Assembly (NCBI RefSeq): GCF_000350225.1
Contig: NW_005178667.1
Span: forward strand, 62,001-126,000
Length of the DNA stretch: 64,000 nucleotides
Direction of reading: 5' to 3'
Origin: Chondrus crispus
Taxonomy: Eukaryota > Rhodophyta > Florideophyceae > Gigartinales > Gigartinaceae
Shown: positions 9,313-19,004 of the stretch, in pieces
Layout of the letters: each line of letters opens with the position of its first letter
Position numbering within the stretch: position 1 is the first letter of the stretch
Position numbers and translations under genes: made by a program
Notes under the pieces: model-generated
Told to the model about the DNA's origin: nothing
The model's database searches: none
The model's input: the letters and a program-made list of their open reading frames with translations, nothing else

Positions 9313-10769
9313 TCAGGTAGATTGTAAAACGAATTCGCCGCCGCAAAATACATCAGTCCATTCCCCAATCTCTGCTGAGAAGTGCGCTAGCAAGGAAGCT
9401 GTTGACCAGAAATGTTCTGAAAGGCCCCTCTCTCAAATGCACTTCGGTCTGATATTTCCTGTTTACATACGCACGAACACAGATCGGCAATAGAAGCCTT
9501 TCCAAGTGAAAACAACTGTTCACTCCATCCTTCGTGTCTTTATCAATAATAGAAATATTAAATCCTTCCGCTTAAGCAACGCTCCTTTAGTGCAATAGCA
9601 TGGCTAAAAAACAAAGATATGAACCAATGAAGAAATCCACTGCATTGTAAATACACAGTTGTTTTTATTATGTCTTGTCAGAAACGAAAGCTTCTATCGC
9701 CGTCACTTTCTGTGCACTCGTAATAGTAAAAAATCAACATGTCGCGGACTGAGAAAAGTTAAAAACGACAGTGTTTGCTGTTTTCTTGGAGCATAAATAT
9801 AGCTAAAATTCAACAGTTGAACCATCGCTAATAATAACAAAAACAAATGCTTGTGGCTGCGCAAGATGTGAAAACAGAAAGGGTCGTACAGCAATGGGTA
9901 ATTTTTCCATAGAGGGTTTCTATCCCGACATTACTTCATTGCGAGGTCTGTTGGTCTCACAGTTCTGTATGTATACTTCTAAAGCGATAGATACCGTTTG
10001 ATGCACAGAAACGAGTAAAAAGTGTTCTTCGCATCCCCATACCTTACTGGATCAGAGAGCTTCAATACAAAAAACGCTCTGAATCTCATGTATCCTTAAT
10101 CTTCATGACAGATGTGACACTCTGCACAGCCCTATCAAGAAAATTTCTTTGCAAGCCTTTGGAAAGAAATGTTGGGATCATATTAAAAATAATTTGCGTT
10201 GCAGGGTAAAGCAATCGATATCGTAGAAGAGACCTACTGAGGCTCCTTAAAAATACGGCTTACTCGGTTTCGGGTCTTTGCTGGCTTCTGTCGAAATTGC
10301 GATGCAATTCTCTAAAAGCATGAACGTTATTGTTAGCATCAAAATTGAGACCGAGAACTGCGACGGGACAGTAGATACTGTACCCTTGGGTACAGTATTA
10401 GAGATAATGTGAATTCTGTACACGTACTGAAATACTGTAGAAATATTTCCGACCTTGGCTTCAGAGGGCTTGCTCTTTGTGTCGACGCCGAAGTCCACGG
10501 CTTGGCAGACCCTGATAGAGCAATGGGGCAATCCTCTGTACCGTGTCTGGTTCAAAAATTGCAGCGCAGTTGTTTGAAAAACATTTGCCAAAGCAGTTGC
10601 TTCCGGTTTTTCTCGTTTCCACGAAGTATGCAATCCTCATCTAGGCAGTCTGCTTAAAGTGCACTCGCACTTGAAACAGCTCTAGACTTCGACGATACGG
10701 AAGCCGTCACAACACTTGCGGGAAATTGAGTATTTACCAGGCCATTTGGCTAATCCCTCCAGGTGAGAA
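9313..10769. other. Intergenic region, 1.46 kb, AT-richer than the genes
   Basis: No recognisable gene. A 128-codon minus-strand frame (10247-10633) has one hydrophobic stretch near its C-terminus but no family features, and I do not call it. An inverted repeat at 10375-10398 has 11-base arms (ATACTGTACCC and its complement) around TT. The TACTGTA word in it recurs in the LTRs further right. The region must hold the promoters of the divergent genes at 9312 and 10770. Confidence 0.5.
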
Positions 10770-11636
10770 ATGAAGATGGAAGAATGGAGGCGCTTGAAAG
10801 TGACACTGCGTAGTTTCGCGGATGTTAGTGCTCTCGCGAGGCAGTGTAGTGCACACAGTTTTGAAACTCTTTCCTACATTCATCAGCAGCTTTACTGTCG
10901 CCAGATGGCGAAAACATTTTATCTCATTCAGAAATATGGTGATGCGTTTGTTACCCGCTTCAAAGCTGGTCATTCTCTCTTGGATATTGCAGATTGGATT
11001 GATCTATCCCCAACTATGGTTGCGCGTCGGGTTTTAGAACTGCACTCCAGATTGAGCCGACAACAAGTAACAAAGGCTTTGAAAGACGTGAGTGGGATCA
11101 AAGGCCAACGTTTGCGCGAAGAAATTAGGCTTTGCGTAGAAAGTGACGCATACTCAGGCCCTCATGTCGATCGGATAAGAACTGTGATTGGTGTGGAATA
11201 TGAGCTTAGACTTCTCGATGAGCTGAGGAACTTGCGGGTCGAGTTTGAGTCAGAGCAAGAGTTGCGAGATCGGGGATGCCACAAGACACCAGATGTGCTT
11301 TTACGAGTCCCAATCGGCGTGAGGGGGAAACCGATATGTTGGATCGACAGCAAAGCGAAGTTTGGAGATGAGTTTACAATGACAAAGGATTACACAGGCT
11401 CATTAAGTTCCTATGTTGGCCGATTCGGTCCTGGGATGGTGATATATTGGTTTGGTATTATTGAAGACTGTCCATCCCCATTGATGCAAGATTCCGGTGT
11501 TCTAATCGTTGATAAATTTCCAACTGATGTGCAGTCATTGCCGGGTACTTACATCCCGGCACCACCGTTAGACGAGCAAGTCGAAATCTCTCCCGTTGTC
11601 AAATCCATCGGATGCAATGACGAATCACGCGCATGA
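10770..11636 (+). CDS. CDIN1-like (C15orf41 family) TPD-motif nuclease homologue
   Basis: The 288-residue product carries the features of the CDAN1-interacting nuclease 1 family: an N-terminal helical part with a helix-turn-helix-like segment (about 65-93, LLDIADWIDLSPTMVARRVLE), then a PD-(D/E)xK-type fold with the TPD motif at 173-175 (HKTPDVLL) and WIDSKAKFGD at 191-200. D175, D193 and K195 are the probable metal-site residues. The length is close to that of the human protein (about 280). In animals CDIN1 binds codanin-1, and mutations cause congenital dyserythropoietic anaemia type I. Its role in algae is unknown; DNA processing or chromatin assembly is inferred. No introns or targeting signal are seen. 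The ATG at 10770 has a second in-frame ATG two codons on. The gene converges on the minus-strand gene ending at 11825. Confidence 0.8.
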   Translation: MKMEEWRRLKVTLRSFADVSALARQCSAHSFETLSYIHQQLYCRQMAKTFYLIQKYGDAFVTRFKAGHSLLDIADWIDLSPTMVARRVLELHSRLSRQQVTKALKDVSGIKGQRLREEIRLCVESDAYSGPHVDRIRTVIGVEYELRLLDELRNLRVEFESEQELRDRGCHKTPDVLLRVPIGVRGKPICWIDSKAKFGDEFTMTKDYTGSLSSYVGRFGPGMVIYWFGIIEDCPSPLMQDSGVLIVDKFPTDVQSLPGTYIPAPPLDEQVEISPVVKSIGCNDESRA

Positions 11637-11824
11637 CTCACCCTTCTTCTATACCCGGCAATGGACATAGATTCCTTGTGTCTCGAAAGCACAGGTTCAA
11701 ATGGGGTAGCTTCAACATTGAGGTCTTGCTTCAAAGCTGCATTATTCAATTTGTCTTCGTGTCGGGGAAGACACGCACAGATAATTGAATGTTAGTGCAA
11801 GCACTGATTCCTTGAGCCATGACC

Positions 11825-12481
11825 CTACTTGATGAGGTTTTCGACTTTTTTGATTTGTTCCCGATGATATGGTGTCAGGACTTTGTGCTTAGTGACAGTA
11901 CCGCGGATGAGGAGTAGGAGAATTATTAGTGCGCCACAACAGCCCCACAGATATGAGCAGCCGCTTTGCGAGTTTGCGTCCCTGACGTGATGCGCCGTCG
12001 AAGCAATTTGGAGGCAGAATCGAGATGCTGCCCCCACGAAGTCGTTTTGATGTGATGCGTATCGCATAATTTCAACATGATTTCGGGGGAGCAGATCGAC
12101 CAAGAGTGTGAAAACAATGAGCGCAGGGCAGACCAGAAAGATTAGACCTAAACCGCAAAGGAGCAGTTCCCGCTTCATCATGCGTTGATTATGCTTTCGA
12201 CTGAATTCATCAATCGCCTTGAGTTCCCTTTCCAGCACACTGGCGGCCGCTTGTCGCGCCAACATTTCTAGGCGTTCGTTCAGCGCTGAATCAGATGGAA
12301 TTTGTCTTAGCTGAGCGCCCTCTTTGTCAGAATTGAGTTCATGACACAAGCTAGATTCGAGATCTAAAGAATGACAACTTTTCGTTTCATCTTGCAAGGC
12401 CGTTCCCGTTGGGAAGGAATTTTTTTGGCTACGATCCCTTACATGCCGCCTGCGTAGCCCCATGTCTTGGTTCATTATCAA
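11825..12481 (-). CDS. Unknown protein with two membrane segments and a coiled-coil region
   Basis: The 218-residue product has a polar N-terminus (1-65), a helical charged stretch (about 66-103, containing LEMLARQAAASVLERELKAIDEFSR), a first hydrophobic segment (about 107-130, LLLCGLGLIFLVCPALIVFTLLV), a loop of about 45 residues with two Cys, and a second hydrophobic segment (about 173-192, LWGCCGALIILLLLI). The C-terminus is basic. I do not recognise the family. The two-pass hairpin with both ends on the same side fits an ER or vesicle protein, but nothing proves this. The first of two closely spaced ATGs is used; the second is two codons on. It lies between the CDIN1-like gene and the kinase gene. 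Confidence 0.6.
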   Translation of the reverse strand: MIMNQDMGLRRRHVRDRSQKNSFPTGTALQDETKSCHSLDLESSLCHELNSDKEGAQLRQIPSDSALNERLEMLARQAAASVLERELKAIDEFSRKHNQRMMKRELLLCGLGLIFLVCPALIVFTLLVDLLPRNHVEIMRYASHQNDFVGAASRFCLQIASTAHHVRDANSQSGCSYLWGCCGALIILLLLIRGTVTKHKVLTPYHREQIKKVENLIK

Positions 12482-13011
12482 CAGTTTTGAGGTTTCTTAC
12501 TTTTTGTGTTGGAACGTGACGGAGCAACAACGGCTGCTTCCCGAGAGTTGGTACGTTTTCGCGTTTTGTCGTGATATGGTAAAGAGATTCGGAGGTACTC
12601 TCTACTGGTTGTATAGAATGCAGCAACAACTGGTTGTCAGACTCGACTACGCGACACACATCCGTGTTGCACGCCCAACCTTTGTGCTGAAAATGAATAT
12701 GTAAAAATTAGCGCTTCGTTATTTTCCCGATTTGTCAGCCTGCGCAGGGGACAAGAGGGAAAAGAGGTGAAGTATAACAATTACAATTACTGACAAATGG
12801 ATGTGACGTCGGCGAGAGAGAAAGAGCTCGGAGACTGTCCTCTGAGGGCAGCGTCTTGCCATGGGAGCATGGAAACTGGTACACTGAGATGGCATGACTT
12901 CTTCAGCAAAATGGATCCTGTCATCAATAATAACTCGTTTACATATATACAAGAGTTAGGGGGCTGCTCCAACAAAGGTGCGCCCGTACCACTAAAATGT
13001 AAGGCTCTGTA
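12482..13011. other. Intergenic region between two minus-strand genes
   Basis: About 530 bases. It should hold the 3' end of the kinase transcript and the promoter of the membrane-protein gene at 12481. Small plus-strand frames here overlap the end of the kinase gene and have no family features. I see nothing else in it. Confidence 0.4.
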
Positions 13012-15768
13012 CTACATTGAATCTGAGGAAACGACGGAATTGTTAGGAACTGGATGAGCATTCGCTCGATCCGGAAACTCTGACATATCAGTGCTTGCTG
13101 TGGACGTGCTGGTCCTTGGCCCCAAGCTTTCTTGAATTTCAGCTGCAGTCCCCGACAGGTCTTCCTTTGCATGCCGAATAACGGCAGGAACGTTACTTGT
13201 GGGAGTGTTGGTCAACTCCCTTGACGCAGTGTTCAGTTCCCTGGATGCATAATCGACGAAGAGATCAACTTCGGACGCAGTCGGTTTCAAGTTAACGCCA
13301 CTCTGCGGTGAATTAGTGCCTGTAGCCTGTCGCGTGCGAGGAGTTTTCATTGGGGGACAAGACGAAACCTCCTCTGGTATATGGAGGCGGCTCATGCGGC
13401 GCTCAACACCATCGTCGTCGGTGCCGGCCGAGCATGCAGACTCAGCCTCGATGTTGGCGGATTCCGGTATTCCTTGGGTCTCGTCTTCTGCATCAGTGTC
13501 CTCGACGTCTGACCGTGCATGTTTCGATCGCAACTCGGGGAGGGAAATGCAGCTGTGAAGACTTCGCGTGATGCTCCCATCTCGCTTCTCCTCGGTCTGC
13601 TTGGGCGGTAATTCGTCCCAAAAAACAGTAGAGGGTCGAATCGAGACCTCCTTCACCACCTCTGCACCAAGTGCTTTCTCACCGAGGGAATCTCCGCCGG
13701 AATCATTTTCCAGTTCCTCGTCGTTCTTGAGTGCCATCGCAGGAAAGCTCTCTGGCTCGGATAGAGTTTGCTCCCGGTCCATCTGGATGTGCGTTGAGAT
13801 GGCGAACGCGCCGTCTGCGGTGGAAGACACGGTTGGTGGCACATTTTCGCTCATTTGAGGTTCGACGGCCTCGTTCGTATCCACAAACCTGACGTGTCCG
13901 CTTCTGCCATCCGACGTTTCCGTTTGCTTGCACTCGAGAGCTGCATCTGTCACACGATCTGGAAGATGGGTACCACGATTCTTTTCTGTCACAACTTCTG
14001 CTGCAGCGATCACTGCTGCGGCCTCCGCCCCGCGCGGGGAACGCAACGGCTTTAACCGACTCTCTTCTCTCCCACCTTCCAGTGACAACGCGTTTGTCAT
14101 CGTCGACGACTGCTGTCCCCTCCTTACTGCCGCGTGATGCCGATGTGGCTCATGGTTCAAGTTCTGGTAGCCGCCCCATTGTGTGTCCAGGTGCCTTGGT
14201 ATAAATGTGAAGCCGACAAACTCCAAGTCTCTATTTCGGTTATATCGGAAGCGCTTCGAGGAGCGACGCCGCGTTATCTTGGATGTACTATTGCGAGTGT
14301 CTTCGTTTCCACTTTCAAAAGTTTCCAACAGTCCACTGCACGGCTCTTGCGCCATCTCGGGTTTTCGCGGGATGAGCTTTGAAATGTCCGACTTTGTGAT
14401 GTCGTCCTCGAAATAGCGCGTATCTTCTTCTGACTCTAGCTCTGGGATAAAGGGAGCGGGTGTGCGGGCAAGACTATGCCAATCAATGCCAGCAAAGAAA
14501 GGGTGTTCTTTAAATTCTTCCAACCCACGCTTGGCGCCCAGACGATTGCGCGAATCGCAGAGGAGACGACAAATCAAGTCTCTTGCCGCAGGGCTCATCC
14601 TTGACTCGGGAAGCTCGCGGGGAAAGTGAAAGTAGCGCTTCCACTGACATATCATACTAGTCACATTGGCCGGGTCTCTGGAGCAGAAGGGGGGGCAACC
14701 AACAAGCATTTCAAAAAGAATAACGCCGACGGACCACCAGTCGCACGACTCTGAGTAACTGCGATCCTGGAGAACCTCTGGGGCGATATAATTGGGAGTG
14801 CCAACCTGGGAGAAAGCATTCTCCTTGGCCAGAGCCTTCCATAGCTTGACTCTGTAGGCAAGGGGGAAGTCGACATCACCGCGGCGGATATGCTCGATAA
14901 AGTTGGGGCGGTTGACGTATTCTGTGCTTGTGATAGCAAGCCAGTGGCGCTCCGAGGGCTGCATGAGACTTTTCGAAAGGCCAAAATCAGACAAGCAGAT
15001 GTGGCCGTCTTTTCGGAAAAGAATATTGTCGGGCTTGATATCGCGATGAATGATACCCGTCCTGTGGAGGGCATCAATAGCGACGACGAGCTCGGCAATA
15101 TAAAAACGGGCCCAATCCTCGGGGAGAAACTCCTTGCGGATAAACATTGTCATCATGTCGCCGCCGTGCAAGTATTCCATGATAAAGTAGAGATGGTGTT
15201 CGTCTTGAAACGAGTAATGCATCTTGACGACAAGCGGGTGCTCGCCGACAGAGGCCAGAACAAAGCGCTCGAGCCAGACGTGGTGGACCTGCCTCTTGTA
15301 AATCATATCCCTCTTCTGCAACTTTTTCATAGCATACAAGCGTCGATCGCCGCGATGCCTGACGAGAAAGACCTCGCCAAAGCTGCCTTGTCCAATTTTG
15401 CGTATAATTTCGTAGTGGGCAATGCTCATGGGGTTGCGCTTGCGGCGAATGTATTCGAGCTCCCGCATAAACTGTTCCTTCCGAAGCCTCACCCTGGTAG
15501 CCTCATCGATATGGCCCGCGCGTGCAGCGGACTCGATGCGTGCTATGGCATGCTCGCGGTCATGGTAGAGCATGAAAAAGTCGCGATAGTAGACTTCGAT
15601 CTGACGCTTGGCGAGACGCTTCTCGTGGGGAATGTCCAGGTCCTCGTGGGAGGATCTCTGGGATGGGTGAGGGGAAAAGGCGGAAGGGTTGATGTGCTCT
15701 GAGCGGTTATTACGCGGGGACGAGGGCAAGCCGGTGGGGCCATCTTCCTTGGTGGGCAGTGCGCCCAT
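13012..15768 (-). CDS. NDR/LATS-class AGC protein kinase with a long C-terminal tail
   Basis: The 918-residue product has the NDR-family layout. An N-terminal regulatory region (about 50-118; KRQIEVYYRDFF through MRELEYIRRKRNPM) matches the MOB-binding NTR. The kinase domain (about 119-425) has GQGSFG (126-131), Lys 148 (YAMKK), HRD at 241-243, DFG at 261-263 and APE at 329-331. A roughly 50-residue insert between DFG and APE is typical of NDR kinases, as is the activation segment FSQVGTPNYIAPE with Ser 320. The AGC tail continues to a hydrophobic motif FVGFTF (517-522) with phosphorylatable Thr 521. After that comes an unusual tail of nearly 400 residues, rich in Ser, Glu and Thr. NDR kinases act with MOB co-activators in cytokinesis, polarity and Hippo-type signalling. 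The gene is uninterrupted. Its leader (15769-16005) is CT-rich on the coding strand. Confidence 0.9.
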   Translation of the reverse strand: MGALPTKEDGPTGLPSSPRNNRSEHINPSAFSPHPSQRSSHEDLDIPHEKRLAKRQIEVYYRDFFMLYHDREHAIARIESAARAGHIDEATRVRLRKEQFMRELEYIRRKRNPMSIAHYEIIRKIGQGSFGEVFLVRHRGDRRLYAMKKLQKRDMIYKRQVHHVWLERFVLASVGEHPLVVKMHYSFQDEHHLYFIMEYLHGGDMMTMFIRKEFLPEDWARFYIAELVVAIDALHRTGIIHRDIKPDNILFRKDGHICLSDFGLSKSLMQPSERHWLAITSTEYVNRPNFIEHIRRGDVDFPLAYRVKLWKALAKENAFSQVGTPNYIAPEVLQDRSYSESCDWWSVGVILFEMLVGCPPFCSRDPANVTSMICQWKRYFHFPRELPESRMSPAARDLICRLLCDSRNRLGAKRGLEEFKEHPFFAGIDWHSLARTPAPFIPELESEEDTRYFEDDITKSDISKLIPRKPEMAQEPCSGLLETFESGNEDTRNSTSKITRRRSSKRFRYNRNRDLEFVGFTFIPRHLDTQWGGYQNLNHEPHRHHAAVRRGQQSSTMTNALSLEGGREESRLKPLRSPRGAEAAAVIAAAEVVTEKNRGTHLPDRVTDAALECKQTETSDGRSGHVRFVDTNEAVEPQMSENVPPTVSSTADGAFAISTHIQMDREQTLSEPESFPAMALKNDEELENDSGGDSLGEKALGAEVVKEVSIRPSTVFWDELPPKQTEEKRDGSITRSLHSCISLPELRSKHARSDVEDTDAEDETQGIPESANIEAESACSAGTDDDGVERRMSRLHIPEEVSSCPPMKTPRTRQATGTNSPQSGVNLKPTASEVDLFVDYASRELNTASRELTNTPTSNVPAVIRHAKEDLSGTAAEIQESLGPRTSTSTASTDMSEFPDRANAHPVPNNSVVSSDSM

Positions 15769-16005
15769 GGCAGGAAAACGGGCTTGTAGGCTGTTGCTCT
15801 ACAGGTAAGGTGCAGGGTTTGGGGGCATCTGGTCTGAGTCGTGAGGGGGAGCGCCGGGAAGGGAGGGAGGATATGTGTAGTAGGGGCGGGGTAGAGGTCG
15901 CGGTGGAGGTTGCGGTTGCGGTTGCGGTTGAGGTTGATTATTCAGGTGGGGAGAGGGGGAGAGGGAGGAGAGGAGCAGGGAGAAAAGATGTCGGTTGGGG
16001 AGATG
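15769..16005 (-). promoter_or_regulatory. Leader and promoter region of the NDR kinase gene
   Basis: On the minus strand this is CT- and C-rich like the leader at 1956-2252. It contains a GGTTGC hexamer microsatellite (plus strand, about 15906-15935). It runs into the sequencing gap. Confidence 0.4.
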
Positions 16006-16452
16006 NNNNNNNNNNNNNNNNNNNNNNNNNNNNNNNNNNNNNNNNNNNNNNNNNNNNNNNNNNNNNNNNNNNNNNNNNNNNNNNNNNNNNNNNNNNNNNN
16101 NNNNNNNNNNNNNNNNNNNNNNNNNNNNNNNNNNNNNNNNNNNNNNNNNNNNNNNNNNNNNNNNNNNNNNNNNNNNNNNNNNNNNNNNNNNNNNNNNNNN
16201 NNNNNNNNNNNNNNNNNNNNNNNNNNNNNNNNNNNNNNNNNNNNNNNNNNNNNNNNNNNNNNNNNNNNNNNNNNNNNNNNNNNNNNNNNNNNNNNNNNNN
16301 NNNNNNNNNNNNNNNNNNNNNNNNNNNNNNNNNNNNNNNNNNNNNNNNNNNNNNNNNNNNNNNNNNNNNNNNNNNNNNNNNNNNNNNNNNNNNNNNNNNN
16401 NNNNNNNNNNNNNNNNNNNNNNNNNNNNNNNNNNNNNNNNNNNNNNNNNNNN
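16006..16452. other. Assembly gap (447 N)
   Basis: Unbroken N. Reading frames drawn across it are not real. Confidence 1.
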
Positions 16453-16612
16453 CGGTACACGTCGCCACGTCGCAAGCGCCACTGGACGCGGACAACAAAC
16501 CTAGGCTGCGCCGCGCGTGGGCTTCGTCCGCGCGTGCGGCGGCCGCCGCGTCGGGCAAGTCCCCGTACGCCGCGCGCGCCAGCTCGCGCGCGCGCGGGGA
16601 CGGCGGGGCCAT
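16453..16612 (-). CDS. Possible N-terminal fragment of a gene entering the gap
   Basis: On the minus strand an ATG at 16612 opens a 53-codon frame to the gap edge, beginning MAPPSPRARELARAAYGDL, Ala/Arg-rich and helical in character. Base composition (very GC-rich) fits host coding DNA. The rest would lie in the gap. It could equally be a chance frame in GC-rich DNA. Confidence 0.25.
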
Positions 16613-16682
16613 GAGTGGAAGATGCGCGCGGCGGAGATTGGCGCGCAGTGGGCCGAGGGACAGAGCTGGGTGAAGGTGAGAC

Positions 16683-16730
16683 GCAGACTCGTGCGGAGAG
16701 ATTCAGCTGAATCTCTCCGCACGAGTCTGC
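16683..16730. repeat. Perfect 48-bp palindrome without spacer
   Basis: The two 24-base arms (16683-16706 and 16707-16730) are exact reverse complements with nothing between them; the centre reads ATTCAGCTGAAT. It lies about 230 bases from the sequencing gap. It may be a real cruciform-prone sequence or a fold-back artefact of cloning or assembly. Confidence 0.9.
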
Positions 16731-16802
16731 ACCCTGTGGCTGTAGTGGTCACGCTGTGACGGAGCAGAGGCGCGGGCTCGGGGTAGAGAACCTTGGGCAA
16801 CG

Positions 16803-16903
16803 CTTTACAGCAGATTACAGAACAAGGTTGCGCCATTGCGAGGGTGGTGAGGGCGGGCGCGGATACATTGTGCGCTACAGTAGATTACAGAACGAGGTTG
16901 GCG
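16803..16903 (+). repeat. 31-bp direct repeat pair
   Basis: Sequences of the form TACAG-AGATTACAGAAC-AGGTTG occur at about 16803-16833 and 16873-16903 with few differences, 70 bases apart. The surrounding 16731-17091 holds no gene I recognise. Confidence 0.6.
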
Positions 16904-17094
16904 AGGATGCAAGATGAGTCGGGATGCAGATGCAGTCCACGTGTACAGTGGTCGTGCCACGGCAAGTTGTACTACTGTAGGACTACTATTTGTAAAGGGG
17001 GGTGCCAAATTTTTGGAACATGCCTGTGGTTCCATCCAGAGTCAAGTAAGCAAAGCACACACGATAAGGCACAGCCATTAGGGCACGCTACTCA

Positions 17095-18337
17095 GGGCCA
17101 GTCCTAACAAAGGACTTTTTTCTCGTTTTTCCTTTCCCTCGCCCCGTTTTTATTGAGTTCTTCACTAAAATCGGAAGCACATTGCTGTAGTTTTTACTGT
17201 AATGCCATCCCAAAGTTCCACTCCTCAGAAATGGAACAGATTCTGGACGGTCTGCAGATCCATGCAGCATGGAAGGTACAGCAACGCCTCCTCGCGCATG
17301 CACATGGCCCAGTCTGACTCCCTGTAGCTCGACAAAAGCAAAGCTGGACGACGTGTTGCTATAATGAGGTCCCTCGATGTGCATGACCAAAACTGGGCTG
17401 GATTGAGATATGAAACGAAAGATATGGAAGGGATGGAGGGTGCGGGGAGAGACTGTGTCGGTGTCGATGTGAGGAGGATGACGCGGTAGCGGGGACAATA
17501 GCATGTCGGAGGATGTGTGTTGGTCACGGTACTGAGGAGGTGAGGAAGATGGTGATGGGGCGTGGTGGTCGGGCGCGAGGTAGGGGTGGCGGGGAGGAGG
17601 GGACGTGGGGATTTTGGGGGGGAAGGGGGGGTGGCGGGGAGGGGACGTGGGGATATTGAGGGGAAGGGGGGTGGCGGGGAGGAGGGGACGTGGTCATATT
17701 TGGGGGGGAAGGGGGGTTGGTGGCGGGGGGGAGGGAGCGAGGGCGGGGTGGTTCACAGGAAAGGGATTTCGGCGAAGCCACTTCATCATCGATCATGAAC
17801 TAGAGAGCAGCCTCCCCGGCTTCTCTCCATTTCATGATCGATGCCAAGGAGGCATTTGATTTCAAAAAGCTGAACTCTGGGTACCCTTCTGCCGTCCGGT
17901 GGTGCTCCGTTTCCTAAACAGAGTGTAACGTTGAGAGAACCAATGTTTTGATCTGCATGTGCTCGTATTTGGATTTAATTCCACCCTTTCATTGTACTGC
18001 AAGTGCCACTGCACCGCATCGAGTCTGTTGGATTTCGCTACTACATATACTGTGCACACCCCCCCCCCCCCCCACCTGTCTCCTGGCCAGGGGGCACTCC
18101 CTTTTACCACAGAGTCCATGGAATTTTAGTAGTGTGCATATGGACTGAGTGTGGACTGGTACTTCCTTTAGCCAATGGATTTCGACCAGTTTGCAGAATT
18201 ACCAAGCATTACAGTGGTTCTGTGTAGCATTCGTTGTGGCGTGCGATTAATTTAATGAAATGACCCGGCCAATAGCGTGACCGCAACTGGTTGAAGAAAA
18301 AAAAAAAAAAAAGAAAAGCGCCTGTTAGGACTGGCCC
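17095..18337. mobile_element. Non-autonomous DNA transposon, 1243 bp, PIF/Harbinger-like ends
   Basis: The ends are inverted repeats beginning GGGCCAGTCCTAACA (15 bases identical; left 17095-17109, right 18323-18337). The trinucleotide TCA flanks both sides (17092-17094 and 18338-18340), as expected of a 3-bp target duplication. GGGCC-type ends with a 3-bp duplication suggest PIF/Harbinger, although that group normally uses TWA. No transposase is present. Inside are a G-rich block (about 17560-17760), a stem with 13-base arms (CATCGATCATGAA, near 17786-17843), a poly-C run near 18060 and a poly-A run near 18297-18312. A minus-strand frame of about 138 codons (17088-17504) has no recognised domain. 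Confidence 0.75.
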
Positions 18338-18340
18338 TCA

Positions 18341-18550
18341 GGGTGTGTCTCAACAGGCTGGTTTTTGCTTGCCTTGCCCGGTTTTGCCAGGAATACTTTT
18401 AAATTCTTAACAAACACCGTATGCTTCTTACGCCCTTGCTTTTCTTAAACTCAAAAATTAAAACGTAGGCGCCACTCATAGCACGCCAAATCACCTTTTT
18501 GGGCAAAGCAAAGCAAACTGCAGAAAAAAGGGGCATGTCAAGACACACCC
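18341..18550. mobile_element. 210-bp MITE abutting the previous element
   Basis: Ends are imperfect inverted repeats starting GGGTGTGTCT (18341 onward) and its complement ending at 18550. TCA flanks both sides (18338-18340 and 18551-18553). The left TCA is also the right-hand duplication of the 1243-bp element, so one element went into or beside the target site of the other. No coding capacity. The stretch 18554-18654 holds nothing recognisable. Confidence 0.7.
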
Positions 18551-18654
18551 TCACATTTGCAATAAAGCCACCGCCGGCCGCCCGCTCTCTAGAGGATCGG
18601 GGGTCATCGGTGTTCCTGGAACCACAACGCCCTAATTACCTGAACATCCCAAAT

Positions 18655-19004
18655 TGTGGGAAAATAGCATTTGACGGTGACGTCTTACATGCTTACTGTA
18701 GTAAGTAAATGCATCTCAACAAAATTATTAAAATGCACGAAACGGTAGCATTTAATATTTTCAGAGGTCAAAGAAGAGTTCATCCTCTCCTACATGGATT
18801 TTGTGATAGTGCAAGACAACATGGAGAGAGAATCAAAGAGGACGGGAGTAGTATAAATACAGAGGGAGTCGAAGCAGACTACCGGCCAAGATAAGCAAGA
18901 GCAAATACGAAAGCCACGACAATAAAAAGCGCGATTCCCCTCATTCGCCCGGTCCTGCCGGTTAACCATTTATTGTTCCCCCTTTTCTTTTAATTTTTGC
19001 GACA
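18655..19004 (+). repeat. Copia 5' LTR
   Basis: 350 bp, beginning TGTGGGAAAATAGC and ending GCGACA. It contains TATAAATA (from 18852) and, downstream, AATAAAAAGCGCG, giving a plausible U3-R-U5 layout. Its partner is 25972-26323. Confidence 0.85.

Noticed and set aside
10247-10633. A 128-codon minus-strand frame
   Set aside because: Weak composition, no domain, no leader like the other genes; left as intergenic.
12797-13057. An 86-codon plus-strand frame overlapping the kinase 3' end
   Set aside because: No recognisable features, and it overlaps the coding end of the kinase in antisense.
13400-14480. The long Ser/Glu-rich part of the kinase gene as a separate gene
   Set aside because: It is in one uninterrupted frame with the kinase domain and has no independent start signal.
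14800-14970. The extra 50 residues between DFG and APE in the kinase as an intron or error
   Set aside because: An insert of this size at this place is normal for the NDR/LATS class.
14890-15702. A 270-codon plus-strand frame opposite the kinase catalytic domain
   Set aside because: It is the antisense of a well-conserved kinase domain; its length follows from the codon bias of the real gene, and it has no family features.
15759-16673. Frames running across the N block
   Set aside because: They contain 447 unknown bases and have no meaning as proteins.
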